Assembly (NCBI RefSeq): GCF_030283205.1
Contig: NZ_JASNWF010000016.1
Coordinates: 1-64,000, forward strand
Direction: 5' to 3'
DNA length: 64,000 bases
From: Actinomadura opuntiae
GTDB taxonomy: Bacteria > Actinomycetota > Actinomycetes > Streptosporangiales > Streptosporangiaceae
This document shows, piece after piece, positions 51,272 through 59,446 of this stretch. The position numbers and the translations under genes were made by a program. How positions within the stretch are numbered: the stretch's first letter is position 1; every line of letters starts with the position of its first letter. Under the pieces are notes generated by a model, which ran no database searches, had not been told where the DNA came from, and was given only the letters and a program-made list of their open reading frames with translations.

Positions 51272-54172
51272 ATGAGCGGCGAGAACGCCAGGCGGATGCC
51301 GCCGCGGGCGGTGCCGGTCGCCATGGCCGCGATCGTCGGCGTGCTGTACGCCACCGGGTCGCTGCTCGGCTGGGGCGGCACGGCCTTCATCGCCTGGACC
51401 GAGGCGGTCGCCGCGGGCACCGCCGCGGTCTCGCTGCTGATGTCGGCCGGGCGGCCGAAGGGCGCCGCGGCCGACGCGGCCGGAACCGGTGACGCCGGGA
51501 TCGTCCGGCGGGTGTCCTCGGGCGCGGTCTGGCGCGCGTCGTGGCGCTGGTACGGGGTGGCGGCCGCCGGGTGGTTCGCGGGCGCGGTCGGCAGCGCGGT
51601 CGCCGACAACGTCTCGCGCAGCGCGCTGTCGCTGTCGGTGCCGGACCTGTTCTACCTGCTGGCCGTGGTCGCGCTGGTCACCGGCCTGATCGTGCCGGTG
51701 CGGCTGTCGCGCGACGTGGGGATGTGGCTGCGCTACCTCGCCGACACCTACGTCTGCGCGTGCGCGGTGTTCGTGCTCGGCTGGGTCGCGATCTTCGGTT
51801 CGCTGTACCACCAGTCGGGGGAGTCGGCGTCGGAGTACCTGCTGGAGCTGCTGTACCCGCTGATCGACGTGGTGCTGGTGTGCGGGGCGCTGCCGTTCGC
51901 GCTGGGCGCGGCGCGCGGGCACCGGCGGCTGGCGTGGATGGGGTTCGGGGCGCTGACGGCGTTCGCGACCGCCGACGTGGTGACGACGTTCGTCCGGCTG
52001 GACGGCGGCGGGCCGTCCGACGACCCGTCCGACATCCTGCGGCTCGCCGGGCTGCTGCTGCTCCTGCTCGTCCCGTGGACGGGGCCCGCGCCCGAGGCCG
52101 AGGCGGACGGCCCGTCCGACGACATCCCCGACGACGTCCCGCAGGCCGCCGCGCCCGAGCGGGAGGAGCGCGGCCGGATGATCGGCCCGGGGCTGGCGCC
52201 GGCGGCGGTCGCGGCGGCGGCCTCGCTGTTCGTCGCCGGGCACTCGCTGACCGGCCGCGACGGGCTGGAGCCGGTGGTGTCGATCGTGGCGGGCTCGGCG
52301 GCGCTGGTGCTGCTCGCGCGGCTGGCCGGGCTGCTGCGGGAGAACGACCGGCTGCGCCGCGCCGTGGAGACGGGCGAGGAGCACTTCCGGGCGCTGTCGG
52401 AGAGCAGCAACGACGCGGTGCTCATCTGCGACCTCGACGCGACCGTCCAGTACGCGAGCGCGGGTGCGCTGCGCACCTACCACTACACGCCCGAGGAGCT
52501 GCTCGGACGGCCGCTGCACGAGATCATCCACCCGGAGGACCTGCCGCGCGTCCAGGAGGCGTTCACCGAGTTCCTCGAGGAGGAGGACGCCGCCGGCGCG
52601 GACCGTCCGGGCGCCACCGAGTCGCTGCGGGTGTCGTGCCGGGTGCGCGCGGCGGACGGCACCTGGCTGCCGACCGAGTCCACGATCTCCCGGTACGCGG
52701 GGACGGGCGAGGCGCCGGGCCGGCTGCTGGTCACCACCCGCGACCTGAGCGAGCAGGCGGCGCTGCAGCGGCAGGTCGCCCACCTGACCTTCCACGACGG
52801 GCTCACCGGCCTGCCGAACCGGTCCTACTTCGAGGAGCGGACCCGGGAGGTGCTGGCGCAGCAGCGGCCGGGCGGCCGGGTCGCGGTGGTGTTCGTCGAC
52901 ATGGACGGCTTCACCGACGTCAACGACTCGGCGGGCCACGCGGCGGGCGACCAGGTGCTGGCGCAGGCGGCGCGGCGGCTGCGCTCCAACGTGCAGGCCG
53001 ACGACACGGTGGCGCGGTGGGGCGGCGACGAGTTCGCGGTGCTGGTGCAGCTGCCCTCCGACGACCGGGAGACCCAGGCGGCGGTGGAGCTGGCGGGGCG
53101 GCTGCTGCGGGTGCTGTCGGTCGACCCGTACCAGGTGGGCAGCAAGCAGATCGTGCTGACGGCGAGCGTCGGGATCGCGTTCGCCGGGGACGAGGAGCCG
53201 CCGGCGGGCCCCGCGATCGGCCCCGGCGCGGACGCGGGGCGCCGGCTGCGCCGCACCGCCGCCGACCTCATCCGCAACGGCGACCTGGCGATGGCGCGGG
53301 CGAAGGAACTGGGCGGCGGGCGCGTCGAGGTGTTCGCGCCGCACATGCACGCCGACGTGGTGCGGCGGCTGGAGCTCGGCAGCGACCTGCAGCGGGCGCT
53401 GGCCGAGGAGCAGTTCGCGGTGGAGTTCCAGCCGGTGGTGGACCTCGCGACGTCCCGGGTGACCGGGGTGGAGGCGCTGCTGCGCTGGTGGCGGGGCGGC
53501 GAGTCGGTGCCGCCGGAGGAGTTCATCGGCCCGGCGGAGGAGTCCGGCCTGATGATCCCGCTCGGCGACTGGGTGCTGCGCGAAGCGTGCCGCGAGGTGG
53601 CGCGGTGGCGCCGCGACTCCTGGGACGTCGGCCTGTCGGTGAACTTCACCGCCCGGCAGATCGCCGCGCCCCGGTTCGTGGAGTCGGTCGCGGCGGCGCT
53701 GGAGGACACCGGGCTGCCGCCGCAGGCGCTGACGCTGGAGGTGCGCGAGGAGGTGCTCGTCGAGGACGGCGGGCAGAACGTGGCGCGGCTGTCGGAGCTG
53801 CGCGACCTCGGCGTGCGCCTCGCGATCGACGACTTCGGCACCGGGTACGCGTCGCTGGCCTACCTCGGCCAGCTGCCGGTGGACGTCATCAAGATCGACC
53901 CGTCGTTCGTGGCGGGCCTCGGCTCGGACGAGACGCTGTCGCTGCTGACCCGGACGATCGTCCGGCTGGGCCGCGACCTCGGGCTGACCGTGGTGGCGGA
54001 GGGCATCGAGCGGCCCGAGCAGCTGGAGCTGCTGCGCGCGATGGACTGCCCGCGCGGGCAGGGGTTCCTGGTGGCGCGGCCGATGGCGGCCGGGCGGGTG
54101 GAGTCGCTGGTCCGCACGAACCTCGCCGCGCAGGACCTGTCCGGCGATCTTCCGCTGCCGCTGCCGGGCTGA
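51272..54172 (+). CDS. Membrane PAS-GGDEF-EAL c-di-GMP enzyme
   Basis: 966 residues. Nine or ten hydrophobic N-terminal helices to ~360 with a loop rich in Asp/Pro (PSDDIPDDVPQ), then PAS ~370-490 (HFRALSESSNDAVLICDLDATVQYAS..YTPEELLGRPLHEIIHPEDLPRV), GGDEF ~510-690 with LTGLPNRSYFEERT, VDMDGFTDVNDSAGH and ARWGGDEFAVLV, and EAL ~700-955 with GVEALLRWWRGGE, VNFTARQIA, LEVREEVL, IDDFGTGYASL, KIDPSFV, VAEGIERPEQ. Catalytic signatures are intact, but the inhibitory RxxD site is QADD, unlike the enzyme at 41818. It resembles Streptomyces RmdB-like proteins. ATG at 51272 has GGAAGGGA some distance upstream. Confidence 0.92.
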   Translation: MSGENARRMPPRAVPVAMAAIVGVLYATGSLLGWGGTAFIAWTEAVAAGTAAVSLLMSAGRPKGAAADAAGTGDAGIVRRVSSGAVWRASWRWYGVAAAGWFAGAVGSAVADNVSRSALSLSVPDLFYLLAVVALVTGLIVPVRLSRDVGMWLRYLADTYVCACAVFVLGWVAIFGSLYHQSGESASEYLLELLYPLIDVVLVCGALPFALGAARGHRRLAWMGFGALTAFATADVVTTFVRLDGGGPSDDPSDILRLAGLLLLLLVPWTGPAPEAEADGPSDDIPDDVPQAAAPEREERGRMIGPGLAPAAVAAAASLFVAGHSLTGRDGLEPVVSIVAGSAALVLLARLAGLLRENDRLRRAVETGEEHFRALSESSNDAVLICDLDATVQYASAGALRTYHYTPEELLGRPLHEIIHPEDLPRVQEAFTEFLEEEDAAGADRPGATESLRVSCRVRAADGTWLPTESTISRYAGTGEAPGRLLVTTRDLSEQAALQRQVAHLTFHDGLTGLPNRSYFEERTREVLAQQRPGGRVAVVFVDMDGFTDVNDSAGHAAGDQVLAQAARRLRSNVQADDTVARWGGDEFAVLVQLPSDDRETQAAVELAGRLLRVLSVDPYQVGSKQIVLTASVGIAFAGDEEPPAGPAIGPGADAGRRLRRTAADLIRNGDLAMARAKELGGGRVEVFAPHMHADVVRRLELGSDLQRALAEEQFAVEFQPVVDLATSRVTGVEALLRWWRGGESVPPEEFIGPAEESGLMIPLGDWVLREACREVARWRRDSWDVGLSVNFTARQIAAPRFVESVAAALEDTGLPPQALTLEVREEVLVEDGGQNVARLSELRDLGVRLAIDDFGTGYASLAYLGQLPVDVIKIDPSFVAGLGSDETLSLLTRTIVRLGRDLGLTVVAEGIERPEQLELLRAMDCPRGQGFLVARPMAAGRVESLVRTNLAAQDLSGDLPLPLPG

Positions 54173-54188
54173 CCCGGCGCGGCTTTGC

Positions 54189-54199
54189 CGTCTCATATG
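54189..54199. promoter_or_regulatory. CGTCTCATATG box upstream of the ilvB leader
   Basis: Eleven bases containing TCATATGA, in the AT-rich region upstream of the leader peptide. The identical 11-mer recurs at 63986 after serA. Actinobacterial IclR-type regulators of branched-chain synthesis (LtbR, NdgR) bind ATAT-centred sites before ilvB and leuCD, so this is a candidate box. Confidence 0.55.
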
Positions 54200-54256
54200 A
54201 CGAGATTTATTGTCCACGGATTTGACGGTGGGCCCGATCTCGGCGAAAGTGGCTGC

Positions 54257-54310
54257 GTGCAGAACACCATCAACGGCATCCTCGTAGTACTTGGTCGGCG
54301 CGCAGGCTGA
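54257..54310 (+). CDS. ilvB leader peptide
   Basis: A 17-residue frame, GTG to TGA, M-Q-N-T-I-N-G-I-L-V-V-L-G-R-R-A-G. Five of its last ten residues before GRRAG are Ile, Leu or Val, and a consecutive I-L-V-V-L run is the regulatory signal: ribosomes stalling on scarce Ile-, Leu- or Val-tRNA would alter folding of the following RNA. It matches the branched-chain leader peptides known before ilvB in actinobacteria. Its 3' end forms the first arm of the hairpin at 54297. The start is GTG with no strong ribosome site, so the mRNA may be leaderless. Confidence 0.85.
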   Translation: MQNTINGILVVLGRRAG

Positions 54311-54333
54311 CCAAGCTCACCGACCTGCGCGCC
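54297..54333 (+). promoter_or_regulatory. Leader hairpin of the ilvB attenuator
   Basis: GGCGCGCAGG (54297-54306), over the last codons of the leader, pairs perfectly with CCTGCGCGCC (54324-54333). A stalled ribosome would mask the first arm and free the second, which lies against the terminator, the classic pause/antiterminator layout. Confidence 0.75.
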
Positions 54334-54334
54334 T

Positions 54335-54367
54335 CCCCTCGACCGCTTCCGGCGGCGGGGGTTTTTT
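54335..54367 (+). terminator. Attenuator terminator before ilvB
   Basis: CCCC..GACCGC-TTCCG-GCGG..GGGG followed by six T (54362-54367). It is the only hairpin in the window with a proper U-tract, about 47 nt before the ilvB start. Confidence 0.82.
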
Positions 54368-54413
54368 GTTGCCCCGGCGAGCCCAGACCCTCTCTCCCAA
54401 GGACACTCAGATC

Positions 54414-56177
54414 ATGACGACCGAACAGATGACGGGAGCCCAGGCGCTGGTCCGCGCCCTGGAGAACGTCGGCGTCGACACCGTGTTCGGCATCCCGGGG
54501 GGCGCGATCCTCCCGGCCTACGACCCGCTGTTCGACTCGAACAAGCTGCGCCACATCCTCGTCCGGCACGAGCAGGGCGCCGGCCACGCCGCGCAGGGCT
54601 ACGCGATGGTCACCGGCAAGGTGGGGGTCTGCATGGCCACCTCCGGCCCCGGCGCCACCAACCTCGTCACCGCGATCTCCGACGCCTACATGGACTCGGT
54701 GCCGATGGTGGCGATCACCGGGCAGGTGGCGACCTCCCTCATCGGGACCGACGGCTTCCAGGAGGCCGACATCGCCGGCATCACGATGCCGATCACCAAG
54801 CACAACTTCCTGGTCACCCGGGCCGAGGACATCGCCCGCACCATCGCCGAGGCGTTCCACATCGCCGGCACCGGCCGCCCCGGCCCGGTCCTGGTCGACA
54901 TCGCCAAGGACGCCATGCAGGCCACGGTCGAGTTCCAGTGGCCCGTCCAGATGCAGCTGCCCGGGTACCGCCCCGTCACCCGGCCGCACTCCAAGCAGGT
55001 CCGCGAGGCGGCACGGCTGATCGTCGAGGCGGAGCGCCCGGTGCTGTACGTCGGCGGCGGCGTGCTGAAGGCCGGCGCGGCCGCCGAGCTGAAGGTGCTC
55101 GCCGAGCTGACCGGCGCGCCCGTCGTCACCACGCTGATGGCCAAGGGCGCGCTGCCCGACAGCCACCCGCTGCACATGGGCATGCCGGGCATGCACGGCG
55201 CGGTCGGCGCGGTCGGCGCGCTGCAGCGCTCGGACCTGCTGGTCGCGCTCGGCGCCCGGTTCGACGACCGGGTCACCGGCAAGCTCGACGGGTTCGCCCC
55301 GCACGCCAAGGTCGTGCACGCCGACATCGACCCCGCGGAGATCTCCAAGAACCGGCACGCGGACGTCCCGATCGTCGGCGACGCCCGGGAGGTCATCGCC
55401 GACCTGATCGTCGCGGTGCAGAACGAGCACGAGAACGGCCGCAAGGGGAACTACGAGGACTGGTGGCGCCAGCTCAACGCCTGGCGCGACACCTACCCGC
55501 TCGGCTACGACACCCCCGAGGACGGCACGCTGTCCCCGCAGTACGTCATCGAGCGGATCGGGCAGATCGCCGGCCCGGACGCCTACTACGTCGCGGGCGT
55601 CGGCCAGCACCAGATGTGGGCGGCGCAGTTCATCAAGTACGAGCGGCCGGGCGCGTTCCTGAACTCCGGCGGCGCCGGGACGATGGGGTACTCGGTCCCG
55701 GCGGCGATGGGCGCCAAGGTCGGCGCCCCCGGCAGCACGGTCTGGGCGATCGACGGCGACGGCTGCTTCCAGATGACCAACCAGGAGCTGGCCACCTGCG
55801 CGATCGAGGGCATCCCGGTCAAGGTCGCCGTGATCAACAACGGTAACCTCGGCATGGTCCGGCAGTGGCAGACGCTGTTCTACGAGGGGCGGTACTCCAA
55901 CACCGGGCTGCAGCCCCGCGCCGGGCACGCGGTCAAGCGCATCCCCGACTTCGTCAAGCTCGCCGAGGCCTACGGGTGCGTGGGCCTGCGCTGCGAGCGG
56001 GCCGAGGACGTGGACGCGGTGATCGCCAAGGCGATGGAGATCGACGACGCCCCCGTCGTGATCGACTTCGTGGTGCACAAGGACGCGATGGTCTGGCCGA
56101 TGGTCGCCGCCGGCACCACCAACGACGACATCAAGATCGCGCGGGACATGGCGCCCGAGTGGGAGAACGGAGACTGA
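54414..56177 (+). CDS. ilvB: Acetolactate synthase large subunit
   Basis: 587 residues, ThDP- and FAD-dependent first step of branched-chain amino-acid synthesis. ThDP glutamate region TVFGIPGGAILPAYDPL...HEQGAGHAAQGYA, TSGPGATNLVTAISDAYMDSVPMVAITGQV, FAD region ARFDDRVTGKLDGF and C-terminal ThDP motif WAIDGDGCFQMTNQELATC..VKVAVINNGNLGMV are complete. ATG at 54414 follows AAGGA. The upstream leader peptide and terminator control it. ilvN follows 6 bp later. Confidence 0.97.
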   Translation: MTTEQMTGAQALVRALENVGVDTVFGIPGGAILPAYDPLFDSNKLRHILVRHEQGAGHAAQGYAMVTGKVGVCMATSGPGATNLVTAISDAYMDSVPMVAITGQVATSLIGTDGFQEADIAGITMPITKHNFLVTRAEDIARTIAEAFHIAGTGRPGPVLVDIAKDAMQATVEFQWPVQMQLPGYRPVTRPHSKQVREAARLIVEAERPVLYVGGGVLKAGAAAELKVLAELTGAPVVTTLMAKGALPDSHPLHMGMPGMHGAVGAVGALQRSDLLVALGARFDDRVTGKLDGFAPHAKVVHADIDPAEISKNRHADVPIVGDAREVIADLIVAVQNEHENGRKGNYEDWWRQLNAWRDTYPLGYDTPEDGTLSPQYVIERIGQIAGPDAYYVAGVGQHQMWAAQFIKYERPGAFLNSGGAGTMGYSVPAAMGAKVGAPGSTVWAIDGDGCFQMTNQELATCAIEGIPVKVAVINNGNLGMVRQWQTLFYEGRYSNTGLQPRAGHAVKRIPDFVKLAEAYGCVGLRCERAEDVDAVIAKAMEIDDAPVVIDFVVHKDAMVWPMVAAGTTNDDIKIARDMAPEWENGD

Positions 56178-56182
56178 CCGCG

Positions 56183-56707
56183 ATGAGCTCGCACACCCTC
56201 TCGGTCCTGGTGGAGAACAAGCCGGGCATCCTGGCGCGGGTCGCGGCCCTGTTCTCGCGCCGCGGCTTCAACATCGAGTCCCTCGCGGTCGGCACCACCG
56301 AGCACCCGGACATCTCCCGGATGACGATCGTGGTCAACGTCGCCGAGCTGCCGCTGGAGCAGGTCACCAAGCAGCTCAACAAGCTGATCAACGTGCTGAA
56401 GATCGTCGAGCTGGAGCCGTCGGCGTCGGTGCAGCGCGAGCTGGTCCTGGTCAAGGTGCGCGCGGACGCCGAGACCCGTTCGCAGGTCCTGGAGACCGTC
56501 ACGCTGTTCCGTGCCAAGGTGGTGGACGTGGCGCCCGACGCGGTCACGATCGAGGCCACCGGCAACCGCGACAAGCTCGACGCCTTCATCAAGGTGCTGG
56601 AGCCGTTCGGCATCAAGGAGCTGGTCCAGTCCGGCATGGTGGCGATCGGGCGCGGCGCCCGGTCCATCACCGACCGCTCGCTGCGCGCCATCGAGCGCAG
56701 CGCCTGA
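56183..56707 (+). CDS. ilvN: Acetolactate synthase small (regulatory) subunit
   Basis: 174 residues. ACT domain HTLSVLVENKPGILARVAALFSRRGFNIESLAVGTTEHPDISRMTIVV (the GxxxRVxxLFxRRGxNI valine-site signature), then the second domain with RADAETRSQVLETVTLFRAKVVDV and EPFGIKELVQSGMVAIGRG. It gives the large subunit valine feedback inhibition. Translated right behind ilvB (5-bp gap). Confidence 0.97.
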   Translation: MSSHTLSVLVENKPGILARVAALFSRRGFNIESLAVGTTEHPDISRMTIVVNVAELPLEQVTKQLNKLINVLKIVELEPSASVQRELVLVKVRADAETRSQVLETVTLFRAKVVDVAPDAVTIEATGNRDKLDAFIKVLEPFGIKELVQSGMVAIGRGARSITDRSLRAIERSA

Positions 56708-56790
56708 GGCGGTGCCCGGACCCGGGCGCCCCGACCGGGCGCGCGGCCCGGCCCGAGACGTACAAACCATCGAAGAAAGGCAACAGCACT

Positions 56791-57783
56791 GTGGCTGAGA
56801 TGTTCTACGACGACGCCGCCGACCTGAGCGTGATCCAGGGCCGGCACGTCGCGATCATCGGGTACGGCAGCCAGGGGCACGCGCACGCGCTGTCGCTGCG
56901 CGACTCCGGCGTCGACGTGCGGGTCGGGCTCCGCGAGGGGTCGGCCAGCCGGGAGAAGGCCGAGGCCGAGGGGCTGCGCGTGGTCACCCCGGCGGAGGCG
57001 GCCGAGGAGGCCGACCTCGTGATGCTGCTGGCCCCCGACCACCACCACCGCGAGATCTTCGAGAAGGACATCAAGCCGGCCCTCGTCGAGGGCGACGCGC
57101 TGTTCTTCGGGCACGGCTTCAGCATCCGCTACGGGCTCGTCCAGCCGCCGGAGGGCGTGGACGTGGCGATGGTCGCGCCGAAGGGGCCGGGCCACCTCGT
57201 CCGCCGCCAGTTCGTCGCGGGCCGCGGCGTCCCGGTGATCGTGGCGGTGGAGAAGGACGCCTCGGGCAACGCGTGGCCGCTGGCGCTGTCGTACGCCAAG
57301 GGCATCGGCGGCCTGCGCGCCGGCGGTATCCGGACGACCTTCACCGAGGAGACCGAGACCGACCTGTTCGGCGAGCAGGCCGTGCTGTGCGGTGGCGCGT
57401 CCGAGCTGGTCAAGGCCGGTTTCGAGGTGCTGACCGAGGCCGGCTACCAGCCCGAGGTCGCCTACTTCGAGGTGCTGCACGAGCTGAAGCTGATCGTCGA
57501 CCTCATGTACGAGGGCGGCATCTCCAAGATGTACTGGTCGGTGTCCGACAACGCCGAGTACGGCGGCTACAGCCGCGGCCCGCGCGTGATCACGCCGGAG
57601 ACCAAGGCCGCGATGAAGAAGATCCTCGGCGAGATCCAGTCCGGCGCGTACGCCAAGGAGCTGGTGGAGGAGTTCGAGGGCGGCCAGGCCCAGTTCGGCA
57701 AGTACCGCGAGCAGCTCGCCGAGCACCCGATCGAGAAGACCGGTGCGGAGCTGCGCCCGATGATGAGCTGGCTGAACGACTAG
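56791..57783 (+). CDS. ilvC: Ketol-acid reductoisomerase (class I)
   Basis: 330 residues. NADPH fold VAIIGYGSQGHAHALSLRDSGVDVRVGLREGS, APKGPGHLVRRQF, and the KARI C-terminal knot domain with metal ligands in ETETDLFGEQAVLCGG and the EVAYFEVLHELKLIVDLMYEGG and SDNAEYGGYSRG blocks. Arg/Ser residues at the end of beta-B (RVGLREGSASREK) predict NADPH preference. GTG start at 56791 follows AAAGG; third gene of ilvBNC, with an 83-bp gap after ilvN. A terminator follows. Confidence 0.97.
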   Translation: MAEMFYDDAADLSVIQGRHVAIIGYGSQGHAHALSLRDSGVDVRVGLREGSASREKAEAEGLRVVTPAEAAEEADLVMLLAPDHHHREIFEKDIKPALVEGDALFFGHGFSIRYGLVQPPEGVDVAMVAPKGPGHLVRRQFVAGRGVPVIVAVEKDASGNAWPLALSYAKGIGGLRAGGIRTTFTEETETDLFGEQAVLCGGASELVKAGFEVLTEAGYQPEVAYFEVLHELKLIVDLMYEGGISKMYWSVSDNAEYGGYSRGPRVITPETKAAMKKILGEIQSGAYAKELVEEFEGGQAQFGKYREQLAEHPIEKTGAELRPMMSWLND

Positions 57784-57797
57784 CCGCTCCACTGACC

Positions 57798-57822
57798 GGG
57801 GGCGAGCGCGGCGCTCGCCCCC
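57798..57822. terminator. Bidirectional terminator after ilvC
   Basis: GGGGGCGAGC (57798-57807) pairs perfectly with GCTCGCCCCC (57813-57822) around GCGGC, midway between two converging genes. Confidence 0.8.
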
Positions 57823-57841
57823 GTTCGCGTTCCCGGCGTCC

Positions 57842-58639
57842 TCAGCGCGACAGGCGGCGGCGGATGCGGGCGCGCAGGGACGTCGCGCCGGCGTCCTCCC
57901 GCACGACCAGCGCCAGGTGGCCGCCCTTGGTGAAGTAGACCGAGACGTGGTGCGGGCCCACCGGGCGCCGCTGCGGCGCGGTCTTCAGGCCGTCGCTGCG
58001 GCGGGAGCCGAAGCGGGCCTCGCGGGTCACGCCGTGCGCGGTCGCGGCGACGTGCACGTCCCAGCGGCCCGGTTCGACGCCGGACGGGTCGGCGAACGCC
58101 TCGAAGCCGCCGGCCTGCGCGCCGGGCGCGGGGCGCGGGTCGGCGGGGAACACGTGCTCCCTGCCGGTCGCCCGCTCGCGCAGGATGACGTCCACGGCCG
58201 TCCGGTTGGTCTCGACGCGCTCCAGCAGCGCGGTGCCGCGGATCCGGACCCGCCTGCCCTGCCAGGCCACCGCGTCGAGGCGGTGCTCGACGCCGACCTC
58301 GGTGGTGATGTCGGCGTCCTGCCGGGGGACGCCGCGCAGGTAGGGGTACATCGCGTAGATCCGGCCGCCGACCACGACCGCGCCAGCGGGGCTGCCCTCC
58401 ACCTCGTCGCGGATCAGCCGCTCCAGCTCGTCGCGCAGGCCGTACTGGATGCAGAACGCGCGGAGCCGGTCGGCGGCGGGCAGCGCGGCGCGGGCGGCGT
58501 CGCTGAGGCCCTCCTCGCCGATGACCCGGCGGGTGCCGTCGACGAGCCGGTCCCGCTGCCGGCGGTCCAGGTCGAGGTACCGGTGGTCGTAGACGCGCAG
58601 GACGTCGCGCAGGACGCTGATCGTGCTGTCCGAGGTCAC
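57842..58639 (-). CDS. Uncharacterised protein resembling the accessory domains of large glycosyltransferases
   Basis: 265 residues, soluble. The helical start ISVLRDVLRVYDHRYLDLDRRQRDRLVDGTRRVIGEEG and PAADRLRAFCIQYGLRDELERLIR, followed by beta-rich immunoglobulin-like segments (VRIRGTALLERVETNRTAVDVILRERATG, FEAFADPSGVEPGRWDVHVAATAHGVTREARFG), is the layout of C-terminal accessory regions of teichoic-acid-type glycosyltransferases, but no GT-A/GT-B catalytic domain is encoded here or next to it. GTG at 58639 follows AGGAGAG. It diverges from padR, whose operator boxes lie between, so PadR may control it. Confidence 0.65.
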   Translation of the reverse strand: MTSDSTISVLRDVLRVYDHRYLDLDRRQRDRLVDGTRRVIGEEGLSDAARAALPAADRLRAFCIQYGLRDELERLIRDEVEGSPAGAVVVGGRIYAMYPYLRGVPRQDADITTEVGVEHRLDAVAWQGRRVRIRGTALLERVETNRTAVDVILRERATGREHVFPADPRPAPGAQAGGFEAFADPSGVEPGRWDVHVAATAHGVTREARFGSRRSDGLKTAPQRRPVGPHHVSVYFTKGGHLALVVREDAGATSLRARIRRRLSR

Positions 58640-58728
58640 GCTTCTCTCCTGATCGGCCGGGGACATCGTCACGGTAAGGCGCGCGATGGCCGCGCACAGT
58701 GAAATTCCGGTAGCGTGTCCTCCGGGAT

Positions 58729-58777
58729 GCATACTCGGTATTGCGCTGCGCATACCGGGTATGCATACTCGGTGATC
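58729..58777. promoter_or_regulatory. Three operator boxes before padR
   Basis: Box 1 GCATACTCGGTATTGC (58729-58744), box 2 GCATACCGGGTATGC (58750-58764, perfect palindrome) and box 3 GCATACTCGGTGATC (58763-58777) share GCATACyCGGT. Box 3 abuts the padR ATG. The spacing of 20-21 bp then 13 bp places boxes 1 and 2 about two helical turns apart. Confidence 0.75.
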
Positions 58778-59347
58778 ATGTCCATCCGTCACGGCCTGCT
58801 GGCGCTGCTGTCCCGGGGACCGCGCTACGGCTACCAGCTGCGCGCCGAGTTCGAGGCGTCCACCGGGGCGTCGTGGCCGCTCAACATCGGGCAGGTTTAC
58901 TCCACGCTGGCCCGCCTCGAGCGCGACGAGCTGGTCGTCCGCGACGGCGCCGACGGCGAGGGCCGGTTCGTCTACCGGATCACCCCGGCCGGCGAGGCGG
59001 ACGCGCGGCGCTGGTTCGCCACCCCGCTCGGCCGCGCCGACCGGCCCCGCGACGAGCTGGCGATCAAGCTGGCGCTGGCCGTCACCGCGCCCGGCGTGGA
59101 CGTCCGCCAGGTCGTCCGGACCCAGCGCGCCGCCACCCTGCGCGGGCTGCGCGACCTCGACCGGCTGAAGGCCGCCGCCGCGGATGAGCCGGGCGTCCCG
59201 GGCGGCGCGAGCGGCGCGGGCGGGCGCGACGCCCGCGACGCCCGCGCGTGGCGGCTCGTTCTGGAGTCGATGATCTTCCAGGCGGAGGCCGAGGTCCGCT
59301 GGCTGGACCACTGCGAGGCGTCGCTGACCGGCCCCGCCGTCTCATGA
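58778..59347 (+). CDS. PadR-family transcriptional regulator
   Basis: 189 residues. Winged helix at the N-terminus: MSIRHGLLALLSRGPRYGYQLRAEFEASTGASWPLNIGQVYSTLARLERDELVVRDG.., then the dimerising C-terminal helices (PadR subfamily with LESMIFQAEAEVRWLDHCEASL). ATG at 58778, directly behind three matching operator boxes, so autoregulation is highly likely; the divergent gene at 57842 and the following DUF2079 gene are possible targets. PadR proteins usually respond to small aromatic or drug ligands. Confidence 0.92.
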   Translation: MSIRHGLLALLSRGPRYGYQLRAEFEASTGASWPLNIGQVYSTLARLERDELVVRDGADGEGRFVYRITPAGEADARRWFATPLGRADRPRDELAIKLALAVTAPGVDVRQVVRTQRAATLRGLRDLDRLKAAAADEPGVPGGASGAGGRDARDARAWRLVLESMIFQAEAEVRWLDHCEASLTGPAVS

Positions 59348-59446
59348 GGGCGATCCCGCCGGGGGCCGCCGCGTGACGGTCCTCGCGTGAGGCTCTCCAG
59401 GCGCCGCGAGGCGGGGCATGGGGGCGCGGCTGATAGCGTCCGGCCC

